DNA of 64,000 nt from Mangrovibrevibacter kandeliae (lineage in GTDB: Bacteria; Pseudomonadota; Alphaproteobacteria; Rhizobiales; Rhizobiaceae). The position numbers and the translations under genes were made by a program. Position 1 is the stretch's first letter; each line of letters begins with the position of its first letter. The stretch lies in contig NZ_JANIFJ010000010.1 of the NCBI RefSeq assembly GCF_024519155.1, positions 27,355 to 91,354 on the forward strand, in the 5' to 3' direction. This document shows positions 9,608 to 18,547 of the stretch, piece after piece. The notes below the pieces were generated by a model. That model did no database searches and was not told the origin of the DNA. It saw only the letters and a program-made list of their open reading frames with translations.

Positions 9608-9648
9608 TTGACTTGTTCGCATGCGCCGGATAGTCTTTACTTGTAAAG
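9608..9648 (+). promoter_or_regulatory. Promoter and palindromic operator of the first vapBC pair
   Basis: TTGACT (9608-9613), a 17-bp spacer and TAGTCT (9631-9636) form a good sigma-70 promoter. A perfect 6+2+6 inverted repeat, CTTTAC-TT-GTAAAG (9635-9648), overlaps its -10 element and ends 12 bp before vapB. Such a palindrome over the promoter is what AbrB-type antitoxins bind when they autoregulate. The site is seen in sequence; the binding protein is inferred. Confidence 0.65.
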
Positions 9649-9660
9649 ATCGGGGCGTCG

Positions 9661-9915
9661 ATGATGCGGGTCAGCAGCAAGGGGCAGGTGACGATACCGC
9701 GCAAGCTGCGCCAGCTCGTCGGGATCGAGGTCGAAAGCGAGGTCGTCTTCGCCGTCGAGAACGGCAAGGTGACCATTGCACCAGCGGCGGGGGCGACGAC
9801 CGCGATGGATCAAGAGCGGCTCGAGCGCCTGCTTCGAGCGCTCGACGATCTGGAAGGTACGGGCGATCTCGCGCTGGATGCGGACTCCGTCATGGCCCAA
9901 ACGCGTGATCGCTGA
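9661..9915 (+). CDS. VapB-type antitoxin (AbrB/SpoVT fold), first pair
   Basis: An 84-residue protein with an N-terminal swapped-hairpin AbrB domain (SSKGQVTIPRKLRQLVGI, residues 5-22) for DNA binding and a C-terminal tail that should wrap the toxin. The ATG at 9661 follows a palindrome-bearing promoter. Its stop overlaps the start of the PIN toxin (TGATG at 9913-9917), the standard coupling of antitoxin and toxin. It shares little beyond the fold with the second antitoxin at 11004, so the two pairs are not a recent duplication. Confidence 0.85.
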   Translation: MMRVSSKGQVTIPRKLRQLVGIEVESEVVFAVENGKVTIAPAAGATTAMDQERLERLLRALDDLEGTGDLALDADSVMAQTRDR

Positions 9916-10328
9916 TGGCGACATTCATCGATACCAATGTCCTCATCGATGTCGCGGTGCGTGATCCGGTGTGGCGTGACTGGTCACGCAAGCAAATCCT
10001 GGAGGCCCATGGGGTCGGCCCGCTCGTCATCAATCAGGTCGTCTTTGCCGAGTTCGCTCTGCGCTACGACCACCTGGCGGATGTCGAGGCGCTGCTGCCG
10101 GCGAGCGAGTTCGTCCGCGAATCCGTACCGTGGGAAGCGGCCTACGGGGCTGCGCGCGCCTTTCGCCTCTACCGGCGCCGCGGCGGCAGCCGTCAGTCGG
10201 TTCTGCCGGATTTCTTCATCGGCGCCCATGCCGCCGTGCGCGGGTACCGGCTGATCACCCGCGACGTGTCCGGCTACAGAACGTACTTTCCGCAACTCGA
10301 CCTGATCGCGCCGGAGACGCATCCATGA
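9915..10328 (+). CDS. VapC-type PIN-domain toxin, first pair
   Basis: A 137-residue PIN-domain ribonuclease. The first catalytic Asp is Asp6 in FIDTNVLID, a conserved glutamate follows in VVFAEFALR, and later acidic positions are in [10 protein letters not shown] and LITRDVSGY. VapC toxins cleave tRNA or rRNA and are neutralised by VapB. The stop codon overlaps the ruvA start by 4 bp (ATGA, 10325-10328), so ruvA is probably translated by ribosomes finishing this toxin gene. Confidence 0.88.
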   Translation: MATFIDTNVLIDVAVRDPVWRDWSRKQILEAHGVGPLVINQVVFAEFALRYDHLADVEALLPASEFVRESVPWEAAYGAARAFRLYRRRGGSRQSVLPDFFIGAHAAVRGYRLITRDVSGYRTYFPQLDLIAPETHP

Positions 10329-10948
10329 TCGGCAAGCTCAAGGGCACGGTGGACGAGGTCGGCGAGGACCACGTTGTCATCGATGTGCATGGCGTCGGCT
10401 ATATTGCCTTTTGCGGCGCGCGCACGCTGTCGGCGCTGCCGGGCGCCGGCGAGGCCGCCGTGCTCTTCATCGAGACCTATGTCCGCGAGGACATGATCCG
10501 CCTCTATGGCTTTGCGACGGAGCTGGAGCGCGGCTGGTTCCGCCTCCTGCAGAACGTTCAGGGCGTCGGTGCCAAGGTGGCGCTCGCGGTGCTCGGCACG
10601 CTGTCCACGGGCGAGCTCGCCAGCGCTGTGGCGTTGCAGGACAAGGTGATGGTGGCGCGCGCACCCGGCGTCGGTCCGAAGGTGGCGGCGCGCATCGTCG
10701 CCGAGCTGAAGGACAAGGCCCCCGCCTTCTCCGGCGGGATCGAGGGGCCGGCGATGAGCCTGCGCCGGGACCTCGGCGATGGCCATGCCAGCGCGCCCAT
10801 CGCCGACGCCGTGTCGGCGCTGACCAATCTCGGCTACTCGCGCGATCAGGCCGCGGGGGCGGTGGCGGCGGCGGTTAAGTCGGCGGGTGAGGGCGCCGAG
10901 TCTTCGCAGCTGATCCGGCTGGGGCTGCGGGAGCTTAGTCGCAGTTGA
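10325..10948 (+). CDS. ruvA: Holliday junction branch migration protein RuvA
   Basis: A 207-residue protein that binds four-way junctions as a tetramer and loads the RuvB motor. The N-terminal OB-fold begins MIGKLKG; two helix-hairpin-helix motifs follow ([14 protein letters not shown] and [14 protein letters not shown]), and the C-terminal domain III, which contacts RuvB, ends the protein. The ATG at 10325 is fixed by the conserved N-terminus and by the ATGA overlap with vapC. The TGA stop at 10946-10948 is followed at once by the second toxin-antitoxin module. Confidence 0.97.
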   Translation: MIGKLKGTVDEVGEDHVVIDVHGVGYIAFCGARTLSALPGAGEAAVLFIETYVREDMIRLYGFATELERGWFRLLQNVQGVGAKVALAVLGTLSTGELASAVALQDKVMVARAPGVGPKVAARIVAELKDKAPAFSGGIEGPAMSLRRDLGDGHASAPIADAVSALTNLGYSRDQAAGAVAAAVKSAGEGAESSQLIRLGLRELSRS

Positions 10949-10972
10949 CAGTGCAATGGATGCTGTTCTGTG

Positions 10973-10995
10973 CTTACATTGGGGTAAAATGTAAG
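10973..10995 (+). promoter_or_regulatory. Inverted repeat, probable operator of the second vapBC pair
   Basis: A perfect 8-bp inverted repeat, CTTACATT and AATGTAAG, with a 7-bp spacer ends 8 bp before the vapB start at 11004. The spacer and right arm include TAAAAT, a possible -10 element. The arms resemble those of the first pair's palindrome (both pair CTT..AC with GT..AAG). It is probably an autoregulatory site. The -35 element is not clear. Confidence 0.55.
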
Positions 10996-11003
10996 GATGC
11001 GGC

Positions 11004-11282
11004 ATGCCTGAAACCATCATGAGCACGAAGGGCCAGATCACCGTGCCCAAGGCTGTCCGCGATGCCCTCCATCTGAGGGAAGGCGACAGGCTTCTATGCG
11101 TGGTCGTCGATGGTTCCGTCATCCTCCAGCCGCGCAATGCTGAGGTGCAGTCTTTCATTGGCGCCCTGGCGTCGCATGCCGTCGAGAGGACCAGCCTCGA
11201 CGCCTACGATCTGGCGGTGGGCGAGGGGATTTCCGATCGCGTCGAGGGCCCAGCGGACCGACCCGAGAGACGTTCGGCCTGA
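11004..11282 (+). CDS. VapB-type antitoxin (AbrB/SpoVT fold), second pair
   Basis: A 92-residue protein with the AbrB domain at residues 5-45 (MSTKGQITVPKAVRDALHL), then a toxin-binding tail. AAGGA sits 6 bp before the ATG at 11004. The toxin gene begins 2 bp after its stop. It is divergent from the antitoxin at 9661 outside the DNA-binding motif, as are the two toxins, so two separate VapBC lineages appear to have entered the same operon. Confidence 0.85.
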   Translation: MPETIMSTKGQITVPKAVRDALHLREGDRLLCVVVDGSVILQPRNAEVQSFIGALASHAVERTSLDAYDLAVGEGISDRVEGPADRPERRSA

Positions 11283-11284
11283 GC

Positions 11285-11683
11285 ATGCGGGGCATCGATA
11301 CCAACATCCTGCTGAGAGCCGTGCTTGACGACGATCCCGTGCAGTCGCCGAAAGCCGCTGCATTTCTCCTCGGCCTGAACACGACGAATCCTGGTTTTGT
11401 CCCGCTGCCGGTGACGCTGGAGCTCTACTGGGTGCTCAAGACACGGTATCGCTTGTCCAGCGAGGCGATCATCGTGTTTCTGACCCGGCTGTTTGCAACC
11501 TCAACGATCCATTTCGCTGAAATCGAGAGCTTGGTCGAGGCCGTGCGCCACGTCACAGTCCGTAAGGCGGACTTCTCCGACGCGGTCATCGCGATTCTCG
11601 CTCGACGGGCCGGATGCGCGGCAACAATGACCTTCGATGAGAAGGCCGTCGCTCGAGTTCCCGCCATGGAACTTCTCGCATGA
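11285..11683 (+). CDS. VapC-type PIN-domain toxin, second pair
   Basis: A 132-residue PIN-domain ribonuclease. Catalytic-type acids are Asp5 in GIDTNILLR, a glutamate in VTLELYWVL, and aspartates in [10 protein letters not shown] and MTFDEKAV. It belongs to a different PIN subgroup from the toxin at 9915. Its stop overlaps the ruvB start (ATGA, 11680-11683), exactly as the first toxin overlaps ruvA. Confidence 0.88.
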   Translation: MRGIDTNILLRAVLDDDPVQSPKAAAFLLGLNTTNPGFVPLPVTLELYWVLKTRYRLSSEAIIVFLTRLFATSTIHFAEIESLVEAVRHVTVRKADFSDAVIAILARRAGCAATMTFDEKAVARVPAMELLA

Positions 11684-12723
11684 GCCAGACCTCCCGTCTA
11701 ATTTCGGCAGAGAAGCGTGGTGAGGACGCCGAAGCGACGTTGCGCCCGCAGCGGCTGGACGAGTTCGTCGGCCAGGCCGCGGCCCGGGCCAATCTGAAGA
11801 TCTTCATCCAAGCGGCGAAGGCGCGCGGCGAGGCGCTCGACCATGTCCTGTTCGTCGGGCCGCCGGGACTCGGCAAGACGACGCTGGCGCAGATCATGGC
11901 CAAGGAGCTCGGGGTCAACTTCCGCTCGACGTCAGGCCCGGTGATCGCCAAGGCCGGCGATCTCGCCGCCCTCCTGACCAATCTCGAAGAGCGGGACGTC
12001 CTGTTCATCGACGAGATCCATCGCCTCAGCCCGGCGGTGGAGGAGATCCTCTACCCGGCGATGGAGGATTTCCAGCTCGACCTCATCATCGGCGAGGGGC
12101 CCGCGGCCCGCTCGGTGAAGATCGACCTGTCGAAGTTCACGCTCGTCGCCGCGACGACCCGTCTCGGCCTCCTGACGACACCGCTGCGCGACCGGTTCGG
12201 CATTCCGGTGCGGCTCAACTTCTACACGGTCGAGGAGCTCGAGCTGATCGTGAACCGCGGGGCGCGGATCATGGGCCTGCCGATGGATCCGGAGGGCGCC
12301 CGCGAGATCGCCCGGCGCGCGCGGGGCACCCCGCGCATCGCTGGTCGCCTGCTGCGCCGGGTGCGCGACTTCGCCCATGCCGCGAGCGTCGAGGTGGTGG
12401 GGCGCGAGATCGCGGATGCGGCGCTGTCGCGGCTCGAGGTCGACAGTCTCGGTCTCGACCAGCTCGACCGGCGCTACCTCGATCTCATCGCGCTGAACTT
12501 CGGCGGCGGGCCGGTGGGTATCGAGACGATCGCGGCGGCCCTGTCAGAACCGCGCGACGCGATCGAGGACATCGTCGAGCCTTATCTCCTGCAGCAGGGG
12601 TTCCTGCAGCGAACCCCACGCGGCCGACTCCTCACGGCCCATGCCTTCCGCCACCTGGGGCTGGCGGTGCCGCAGGCCTATCAAGGTGCGCAGACGAGTC
12701 TCTTCGAGGGCGAGGGGAAGTAG
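11680..12723 (+). CDS. ruvB: Holliday junction branch migration ATPase RuvB
   Basis: A 347-residue AAA+ motor that drives branch migration with RuvA. The Walker A motif GPPGLGKTT is near residue 60 and the Walker B motif LFIDEIHRL near residue 108. [18 protein letters not shown] is the sensor/arginine-finger region, and a winged-helix domain lies at the C-terminus. Length is normal. The start is set by the conserved N-terminal region ([13 protein letters not shown], beginning near residue 20) and the ATGA overlap with vapC. It ends the ruv cluster; the next gene is on the opposite strand. Confidence 0.97.
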   Translation: MSQTSRLISAEKRGEDAEATLRPQRLDEFVGQAAARANLKIFIQAAKARGEALDHVLFVGPPGLGKTTLAQIMAKELGVNFRSTSGPVIAKAGDLAALLTNLEERDVLFIDEIHRLSPAVEEILYPAMEDFQLDLIIGEGPAARSVKIDLSKFTLVAATTRLGLLTTPLRDRFGIPVRLNFYTVEELELIVNRGARIMGLPMDPEGAREIARRARGTPRIAGRLLRRVRDFAHAASVEVVGREIADAALSRLEVDSLGLDQLDRRYLDLIALNFGGGPVGIETIAAALSEPRDAIEDIVEPYLLQQGFLQRTPRGRLLTAHAFRHLGLAVPQAYQGAQTSLFEGEGK

Positions 12724-12765
12724 TCCGAAGCTTAAACTCCCACTGAAGGATCTTAAAGCGACGCC

Positions 12766-13338
12766 TCAATGATCCCTCGACGCCTCGGCGGCCCGGAACA
12801 GCGGTTCCACCAGCCGTCGACACTGCTCGCGGTCGAGCGCATCGTCGAACAGGATGCGGTAGATGATCGGCGCCACCACCCGGTCGACCACCGTCTCACG
12901 CTCCGGAAAGCGCTCGCCGCGCTCGCTCGCGCGCTCGGCCAGCCGGTCGATCTGCTGGCGTGCGAACTGGCAGCAGGTGAGCGCCGTATGCGCCTCGCCG
13001 CGACCTGCGACGACGTCGCGGATCAACTCGCGGCCCGGCCCCGTCGCCATCTCCTCGGCGTAGGTGCCGGCCCAGGCGGTGAGGTCGCTCTCCGCTGCTC
13101 CGGTGTCTTCCGGCTCGTCCGTGCGGATGCGGGCGACGGCGACGTCGGCCAGCAGCGAGGGCAGGTCGCCCCAGCGTCGATAGATGGTCGAGGGCGTGAC
13201 GTCGGCGCGCTCGGCGATCATCGGTATGGTCAGCCCTGCACGATCCACCTCTTCCAGCAGCGCATTCACCGCCGCGTGCACCGCCGCCTGAACCCGGGCG
13301 CTGCGACCGCCCGGCCGGCTGTTCGTCTTCTCGCTCAT
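12766..13338 (-). CDS. TetR/AcrR-family transcriptional regulator
   Basis: A 190-residue repressor with an N-terminal helix-turn-helix (IPMIAERADVTPSTIYRRWGD, about residues 38-58) and a TetR C-terminal ligand domain. The ATG at 13338 is used; the frame is open further upstream, but those residues overlap the promoter of the divergent MFS gene. The divergent arrangement and the palindrome between the two genes indicate that it represses the transporter, and probably itself, until an effector binds. Confidence 0.88.
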   Translation of the reverse strand: MSEKTNSRPGGRSARVQAAVHAAVNALLEEVDRAGLTIPMIAERADVTPSTIYRRWGDLPSLLADVAVARIRTDEPEDTGAAESDLTAWAGTYAEEMATGPGRELIRDVVAGRGEAHTALTCCQFARQQIDRLAERASERGERFPERETVVDRVVAPIIYRILFDDALDREQCRRLVEPLFRAAEASRDH

Positions 13339-13360
13339 CGCCTCGTCATGCCGCACTAAT

Positions 13361-13373
13361 GCAAACCATTTGC
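13361..13373. promoter_or_regulatory. Palindromic operator between tetR-type gene and MFS gene
   Basis: GCAAA-CCA-TTTGC is a perfect 5+3+5 inverted repeat in the 95-bp divergent promoter region. A further TTGCATT half-site-like sequence lies near 13414. This is the expected place for TetR binding. Confidence 0.5.
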
Positions 13374-13433
13374 TTTTATGTCGCGATTGGAGTATCTGCC
13401 TAACGCAACAGAATTGCATTTAGGTCCTTGACC

Positions 13434-14630
13434 ATGATCCTGTCCAGAGCTGATGCCGATCCCTCGAGGCGCGGCCTCTTCGTCTATGCCTTCACGCTCG
13501 GCGCCTTCTTCGCGGCCTCCGCCGCACCGACGCCGCTCTACCGGGTGTACCAGCAGCTCTGGTCGATCTCGCCGACGGGAATCACCGTCGTCTTCGCGGT
13601 CTATGCCTTCAGCCTGCTGGCCGCGCTTCTGACGATCGGGTCGATCTCCGACCATATCGGCCGACGGCCGGCGGTGGCGCTCGCGCTGGTGCTGCAGGCG
13701 ATCGCGATGGTGCTCTTCATTCTGGCCGACGGCTATGGCTGGCTCGTCGGGGCGCGGCTCCTGCAGGGGTTCGCCACCGGCGCAGCGGCGAGCGCCATCG
13801 GCGCGGCGCTGGTGGATGCGGACAGCGGGCAGGGGCCGATCGTCAACAGCCTCGCGCCGCTCGTCGGCATGGCGGTCGGCGCGCTGCTCTGCGGGGCGCT
13901 GGTGGAATATGCGCCCGCGCCGGCGCATCTCGTCTACATCCTCCTGCTCGCGCTCGTGGTTGCGCAGCTCGCGATGGTGGCGCGCACGCCGGAGACGGCG
14001 ACGCGGCGCGGCGGCCTGCTGGCCTCCCTCTGGCCGCGCGTCGCGGTGCCCGGCGCGGCGCGGCGGATGCTCCTCCTCATCACGCCGATCAACGTCGCCC
14101 TATGGACGCTCGGTGGCTTCTTCCTGTCGCTGATGCCCTCGCTGATCGTCTCGGCCACCGGCAGCCGATCGACGGTGCTGGCGGGTGCGGTCGTCGCCGC
14201 GCTGATGCTGAGCGGCGCAGCCACCATCCAGCTGATCCGCGGCCTGCCGGCGCGACGCGTGGTGCTGACGGCCGCTCCGATCATGATCGCAGGGATGCTG
14301 GTGCTCGTCCTCGGCGTGCATCAGGGTTCGGTGCCGGTGCTGCTCGTCGGCACGCTCGGGACCGGCATCGGCTTCGGCGCCGGCTTTCTCGGCTGCGTCG
14401 GAAGCATCGTGCCGCTGGCCGCGCCGGACGAGCGGGCCGAGCTCCTCGCCGCCTTCTATGTCGAGAGCTATCTCGCCTTCAGCGTTCCGGCGATCATCGC
14501 CGGCGTTCTCGCCGGTCAGGTCGGGCTGCGCCTGACGACAGACATCTACGCCGCCGCGATCATCCTGCTCGTCGTCGTCGGCTGTGCCGCCCTCATGATG
14601 GATGGGCGGACCCGTACGGCCCGGGCCTGA
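13434..14630 (+). CDS. MFS transporter
   Basis: A 398-residue major facilitator with about 12 hydrophobic segments. The loop motif SDHIGRRPAVALAL near residues 67-80 matches the MFS motif A region, and GARLLQGFATGAAASAIG is the fourth-helix signature of drug-efflux members. The ATG at 13434 is preferred to the TTG two codons upstream. It is probably a drug or metabolite exporter controlled by the divergent TetR-family gene. Substrate unknown. Confidence 0.88.
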   Translation: MILSRADADPSRRGLFVYAFTLGAFFAASAAPTPLYRVYQQLWSISPTGITVVFAVYAFSLLAALLTIGSISDHIGRRPAVALALVLQAIAMVLFILADGYGWLVGARLLQGFATGAAASAIGAALVDADSGQGPIVNSLAPLVGMAVGALLCGALVEYAPAPAHLVYILLLALVVAQLAMVARTPETATRRGGLLASLWPRVAVPGAARRMLLLITPINVALWTLGGFFLSLMPSLIVSATGSRSTVLAGAVVAALMLSGAATIQLIRGLPARRVVLTAAPIMIAGMLVLVLGVHQGSVPVLLVGTLGTGIGFGAGFLGCVGSIVPLAAPDERAELLAAFYVESYLAFSVPAIIAGVLAGQVGLRLTTDIYAAAIILLVVVGCAALMMDGRTRTARA

Positions 14631-14653
14631 GCCGGAACCGGCGACGATCCTGC

Positions 14654-16096
14654 TCACGCCGGAGCAACGCGCTCGGCGTCGCGCCGGTGGAGGGCCGGCA
14701 TCGGCTCGCGGTGGAGCGGGTGCTCGAGCACGCCGGCGAGCCGTCCGCCCGCCTCCCGCACACGCGCCAGCGACGCGCCGGTGAGCGTCTCGCCGGACAA
14801 CTCCAGAAGCTCGGCCCCCATCTGGCGCAGCACGCGAAGATCCTCGGTGCGCGTGCAGGTCTTGGCGATCCGGCCGAGCACGTCGAGGAAATGTGTGGCC
14901 GCAATCGGATCTCCGGCCGCGTACTGACGCAGATGACCGAAGGATTGCTCCAGATAAAGGGCGAAATCGGCCGGCAGGCCGATCACGCGAAGCTTCCCGT
15001 CCGCGTCGAGGCGCAGTGGGCTCGGGGGTTCGCGCCCGGCGACTCCCGCCATGAAGGCGCTCATCCAGTCGATGCAGGTCACGGCCGTGTAGGGATCGTT
15101 CACCCCGGGTGAGAGGGCCCGCCCGCCGATTTCGACCAGTTCGTCGATCAGGAACAGGAGATCGTCGGCGGGCGTGCGCCGGGCGCCGATCGCCAGCGCC
15201 GACCGGACGGCGTCGCACGCCTTGTCGTTCAGCCGCTCGGCCGGCCACGCGTCGAAGAGCACGGTGCCGGGAAAGATGAAGCTGCCGGCCTGCACGACCA
15301 TGCGGATCACCAGCTGATGGTCGCGCGCCGCCGACATCAGCGTCGTCTCGTCGATGAACTGGATGTAGCCGCTCCGATCGGCGAGCACCTCGCCGTAGCC
15401 GGGCTCGTCGGGCGGCGACTGGCTCCCGGCCCGGAACGGCGCCGGCACCTGCCAGAAGGCGGCGGCCGCCGTGTCGGGGTCGGGCGGCGGGGCGCCGATC
15501 GGCGATGGAAACCGCTCTTCGATCTCGCCGACCAGCGCCCGGCCAATCCCGTCGATCACGTTCGAGATGTGGATGTTGGCCGGCACGTGGTGGATGAAGA
15601 AGATCAGGACCCCGATCGAGCACAGCGCCAGCACGATGGCGACGAGGATCGCGACGTTCGGCACGAAGGGCGCCGCGGGCGCACCGGCCGCCGCGGCTTC
15701 GTCGGCCGAGTGCACCGTGCGCAGCACCAGCACCGAGTAGACGAAGGTCGCGGTGAAGACGCCGAGCGTGAACTGGTTGCCGCGGTTGTTCATGAAGTTG
15801 GTCAGGAGCCGCGGGCCGTAGCTGCCCGATGCGAAGACCACGGTTGCCATCGTGACCGAGAACACCGTGCCGGCGACGCCGATCATCGAGCCGCCGATCG
15901 CCCCGAGCACTGCGCGCGCGCCGTCCGGCTGGCTGGCGAAGAGGAACGGCGTGTCCCCCCAGAACTGGGGTGTAAGGTAGGTGTCGACATAGACGAGGAC
16001 GAAGGACAGGACCGCGGCGAGGATCGCGAGCACCGATGGGATGAACCAGTAGCTCGACCGGATCTCCTCGTAGATCTTCAACACCTTCGCCCGCAT
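14654..16096 (-). CDS. DUF2254 membrane protein
   Basis: A 480-residue protein matching the DUF2254 family: four N-terminal transmembrane segments (about residues 15-35, 60-90, 108-128, 148-170) followed by a long soluble domain. Conserved stretches are GSMIGVAGTVFSVTMATVVFASGSYGPRLL and ALSPGVNDPYTAVTCIDWM. The function of the family is unknown. Its 3' end faces the MFS gene with 23 bp between them. Confidence 0.85.
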   Translation of the reverse strand: MRAKVLKIYEEIRSSYWFIPSVLAILAAVLSFVLVYVDTYLTPQFWGDTPFLFASQPDGARAVLGAIGGSMIGVAGTVFSVTMATVVFASGSYGPRLLTNFMNNRGNQFTLGVFTATFVYSVLVLRTVHSADEAAAAGAPAAPFVPNVAILVAIVLALCSIGVLIFFIHHVPANIHISNVIDGIGRALVGEIEERFPSPIGAPPPDPDTAAAAFWQVPAPFRAGSQSPPDEPGYGEVLADRSGYIQFIDETTLMSAARDHQLVIRMVVQAGSFIFPGTVLFDAWPAERLNDKACDAVRSALAIGARRTPADDLLFLIDELVEIGGRALSPGVNDPYTAVTCIDWMSAFMAGVAGREPPSPLRLDADGKLRVIGLPADFALYLEQSFGHLRQYAAGDPIAATHFLDVLGRIAKTCTRTEDLRVLRQMGAELLELSGETLTGASLARVREAGGRLAGVLEHPLHREPMPALHRRDAERVAPA

Positions 16097-16205
16097 CGGT
16101 ACTCCGTAACTCTCGCTGTCCGCCGTCCAATGGGTTCATAGCACGCGGCACCGGGAGGGCGAGGGCGCGGCACCTGAAGAAGCCGTCCCCGAGCCGATCC
16201 TGAAC

Positions 16206-16237
16206 GAAAAACGGCTCCGGAGGCAGGTCCGGAGCCG
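16206..16237 (-). terminator. Rho-independent terminator of the phytase-like gene
   Basis: CGGCTCCGGA (16212-16221) and TCCGGAGCCG (16228-16237) form a 10-bp perfect stem with a 6-bp loop. On the minus strand it is followed by TTTTCG. It lies 44 bp beyond the stop of the gene at 16282. Confidence 0.85.
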
Positions 16238-16281
16238 CGGGTGTGATCATGCGGCGCTCGGCGGCCGGGTGGCCGCGCGGC

Positions 16282-18456
16282 TTACATCTTGCCGATGGTG
16301 AAGAACAGCGTTTCGCCGGAGGAGTCGTCGACGCCGTCATTGTCGGTGACGACCCAGCCGGCGCCGTCCTTGTCGATGGCGAAGCCCTCGACCTTATCGA
16401 CGACGTAGCCGCCGGTCGCCTTCAGGTCCGGCAGGAGATCGCGCACCGTCTCCTTCTTGACCACCGGCAGGTCGCCGCCGAGCGTGGCGGGCTTCAGGTC
16501 GGCGAGCGCCACGCGGGTGATCGCCTTCAGCTTGGCGGCCGAGCCGATCAGGTTGTCGCGCTCGATCAGGTAGGCGTAGTCGCCGCTGACGGTGATTTCG
16601 GACAGGCCGACCCAGGCGCCCTCGGCCGAGGGCGCGTCGAGCGGATAGCGCACGCCGCCCCAGGTCTTGGCCTTGGTGTCGTAGGCGAGCAGCTTGGTGG
16701 TGTTCTTCGGATCGTCCTTCCAGGGGCGCTGGACCGCGACCCAGAGCGTGTCGCCGACCTTGGCAATGCCTTCCGAGCCGAAGCGGGTGGCACTGTCCTT
16801 GAGTTCGGCCGGGAAGGGAACGGTCTCCTCGACCTTGCCCGCGCCGTCGACATGGACCAGCTGGTGCGGGATCTCCTTCTCGGGATTGCCCTCGCTGGCG
16901 AGCCAGAAGCCGCCGGCGCCGTCCGTCGTGATGCCCTCGAGGTCGAGATTGGCGGCCGGCTTGCCGTCCGCGGTGACACGGATGGCCTGCGTGATCATCG
17001 CCGGCTTCTGCGTGTCGTCGATCACGAAGATCGTCGGTTGCTTCTTGTAGAAGGAGTCGCTGACCGAATAGAGGCGCCCGGCGGTCTCCGGATCGGCGGC
17101 CAGTGCCGAGAGGGCGCCCCAGCCGATCGGCTTGCCGTCCTCCATCTTGGACTCGATCTGCGGATAGGCGGGCGTACCCTCGGCACGCTCGTAGATCATC
17201 ACGTGTGAGCGAGCGGCGCCGTCTTCAACGAGATCTGCCTCGTTGGCGGTGGCGAAGAGGTTGCGGCCGGGGATGGCAATACCGCCCTCCGGCGAAATGC
17301 CGGACGGCAGCAACTGCAGCAGCTGCGGCTCCCTGCCGGTGTCGCGGTAGACGCCGACCACCGAGCCGCGCTCGGCGAGGAGGAAGATCAGCGTGTCGTC
17401 GCCGAACTTGGCGACCTCCAGGCCCTCCGGCTCGACGCCCTTGGCGTCCGACCGCTTGTCCGGATAGTGGCCGATCTGCGCGACCTTCATCTCGAAAGAC
17501 GGGCCGGACTCGTAGGAGACCGTGCCGTCGCGGTTGAAGATGGTGAAGCCGCGGGTGCCGCCCTTCCAGTCGCCCTCGTTGGCGATGACGAACCGGTCGG
17601 TGCCGAGCCACTGCACCGCATCCGGCTCACGCGGGCGCTCCTCGATCGCGTCCGAGAAGTCCAGCGCGCCGTCGTCCTTGGCGTCGACGCCGTCGAGGGC
17701 GACGGTGCCCGCCGGGTAGTCGGCCTTCACGTCGCCGGTCTTGCCGTCGACGATGACGAGGTGGTTGTTCTCCTGCAGCGTGACGATGACCTCGTTGTCG
17801 GCGTTGATGTCGACGAACTCGGGCTCCGGATCCTCCGGCGCGATGTCGCTGTAGCCGGTGAGGTCCACCTTCTTCAGGTTGGCGCAGTCCGCCACGCCGT
17901 CTTTCAGCGGCACGACGACCAGGTAGCCGGCCGGCATCTGGGGCAGGGCACCGTCGTTGACGTCCTCGTCGCGCTCGTTCTCGATCGCGACGGCCGCGAG
18001 GCTCTTGTCGGGCGACACGGCAACCGAGTCCGGCTGGCCGCCGAGGTCACAGGTCGTCTCGACAGACTTCGAGGCGAGGTCGACCACCGCCAGCAGGCCC
18101 GACGGGTTGGTGTAGCTCTCGGAGGTGTTGACCCCGACCAGCACCTTGCCGGACACGGCCGCAACCGAAGTCGGCTCGCCGTCGAACTTGACGTAGCCGG
18201 CCGGCTTCGGCGCCCTGGCGTCGGTGATGTCGATCATGCCGATGCCGCCGAACGGGCTGTCGCTGTAGATCAGCGTGTTGCCGTCCGCGCTCGCGGTGAT
18301 GATCTCGGCCGAGGTCTCCGACTTCGGATCGGCGTCCGCCGGCAGATTTTCGGCGACCGGAAAGGAAGCGATGCGGTTGAACACCGGATCGGCCTTGGCG
18401 ATGGCCGTCGAGGCCAGAAGCGCCGCGGCGAGCGTGGCGAGCTTGGTCACGGTCAT
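16282..18456 (-). CDS. Secreted esterase-like phytase-family protein
   Basis: A 724-residue protein with a cleavable signal peptide (LATLAAALLASTAIAKA, cut near residue 22). The N-terminal half is a beta-propeller-like region of repeated VVDL/VVPL-type blades. The C-terminal half (about residues 430-720) matches the esterase-like activity of phytase domain, with DLEGITTDGAGGFWLASEGN and ERDNLIG as landmarks. Located in the periplasm or outside the cell. It may release phosphate from organic phosphates, but the enzymology of this family is thin. Transcribed alone, with a terminator behind it and ybgC divergent upstream. Confidence 0.82.
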   Translation of the reverse strand: MTVTKLATLAAALLASTAIAKADPVFNRIASFPVAENLPADADPKSETSAEIITASADGNTLIYSDSPFGGIGMIDITDARAPKPAGYVKFDGEPTSVAAVSGKVLVGVNTSESYTNPSGLLAVVDLASKSVETTCDLGGQPDSVAVSPDKSLAAVAIENERDEDVNDGALPQMPAGYLVVVPLKDGVADCANLKKVDLTGYSDIAPEDPEPEFVDINADNEVIVTLQENNHLVIVDGKTGDVKADYPAGTVALDGVDAKDDGALDFSDAIEERPREPDAVQWLGTDRFVIANEGDWKGGTRGFTIFNRDGTVSYESGPSFEMKVAQIGHYPDKRSDAKGVEPEGLEVAKFGDDTLIFLLAERGSVVGVYRDTGREPQLLQLLPSGISPEGGIAIPGRNLFATANEADLVEDGAARSHVMIYERAEGTPAYPQIESKMEDGKPIGWGALSALAADPETAGRLYSVSDSFYKKQPTIFVIDDTQKPAMITQAIRVTADGKPAANLDLEGITTDGAGGFWLASEGNPEKEIPHQLVHVDGAGKVEETVPFPAELKDSATRFGSEGIAKVGDTLWVAVQRPWKDDPKNTTKLLAYDTKAKTWGGVRYPLDAPSAEGAWVGLSEITVSGDYAYLIERDNLIGSAAKLKAITRVALADLKPATLGGDLPVVKKETVRDLLPDLKATGGYVVDKVEGFAIDKDGAGWVVTDNDGVDDSSGETLFFTIGKM

Positions 18457-18547
18457 GGTAACCCCTGATGAGATGCTTTAACGAGCGCTTCCAATCAGCA
18501 TGATGTAACACGTCCATGACATTGCACGGCCTTGCACGGGAGCCTCG

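Noticed and set aside
10945..10950. TTGACA at the ruvA stop as the -35 of the second vapBC promoter
   Set aside because: No acceptable -10 element is found 16-18 bp downstream; TAAAAT lies 34 bp away.
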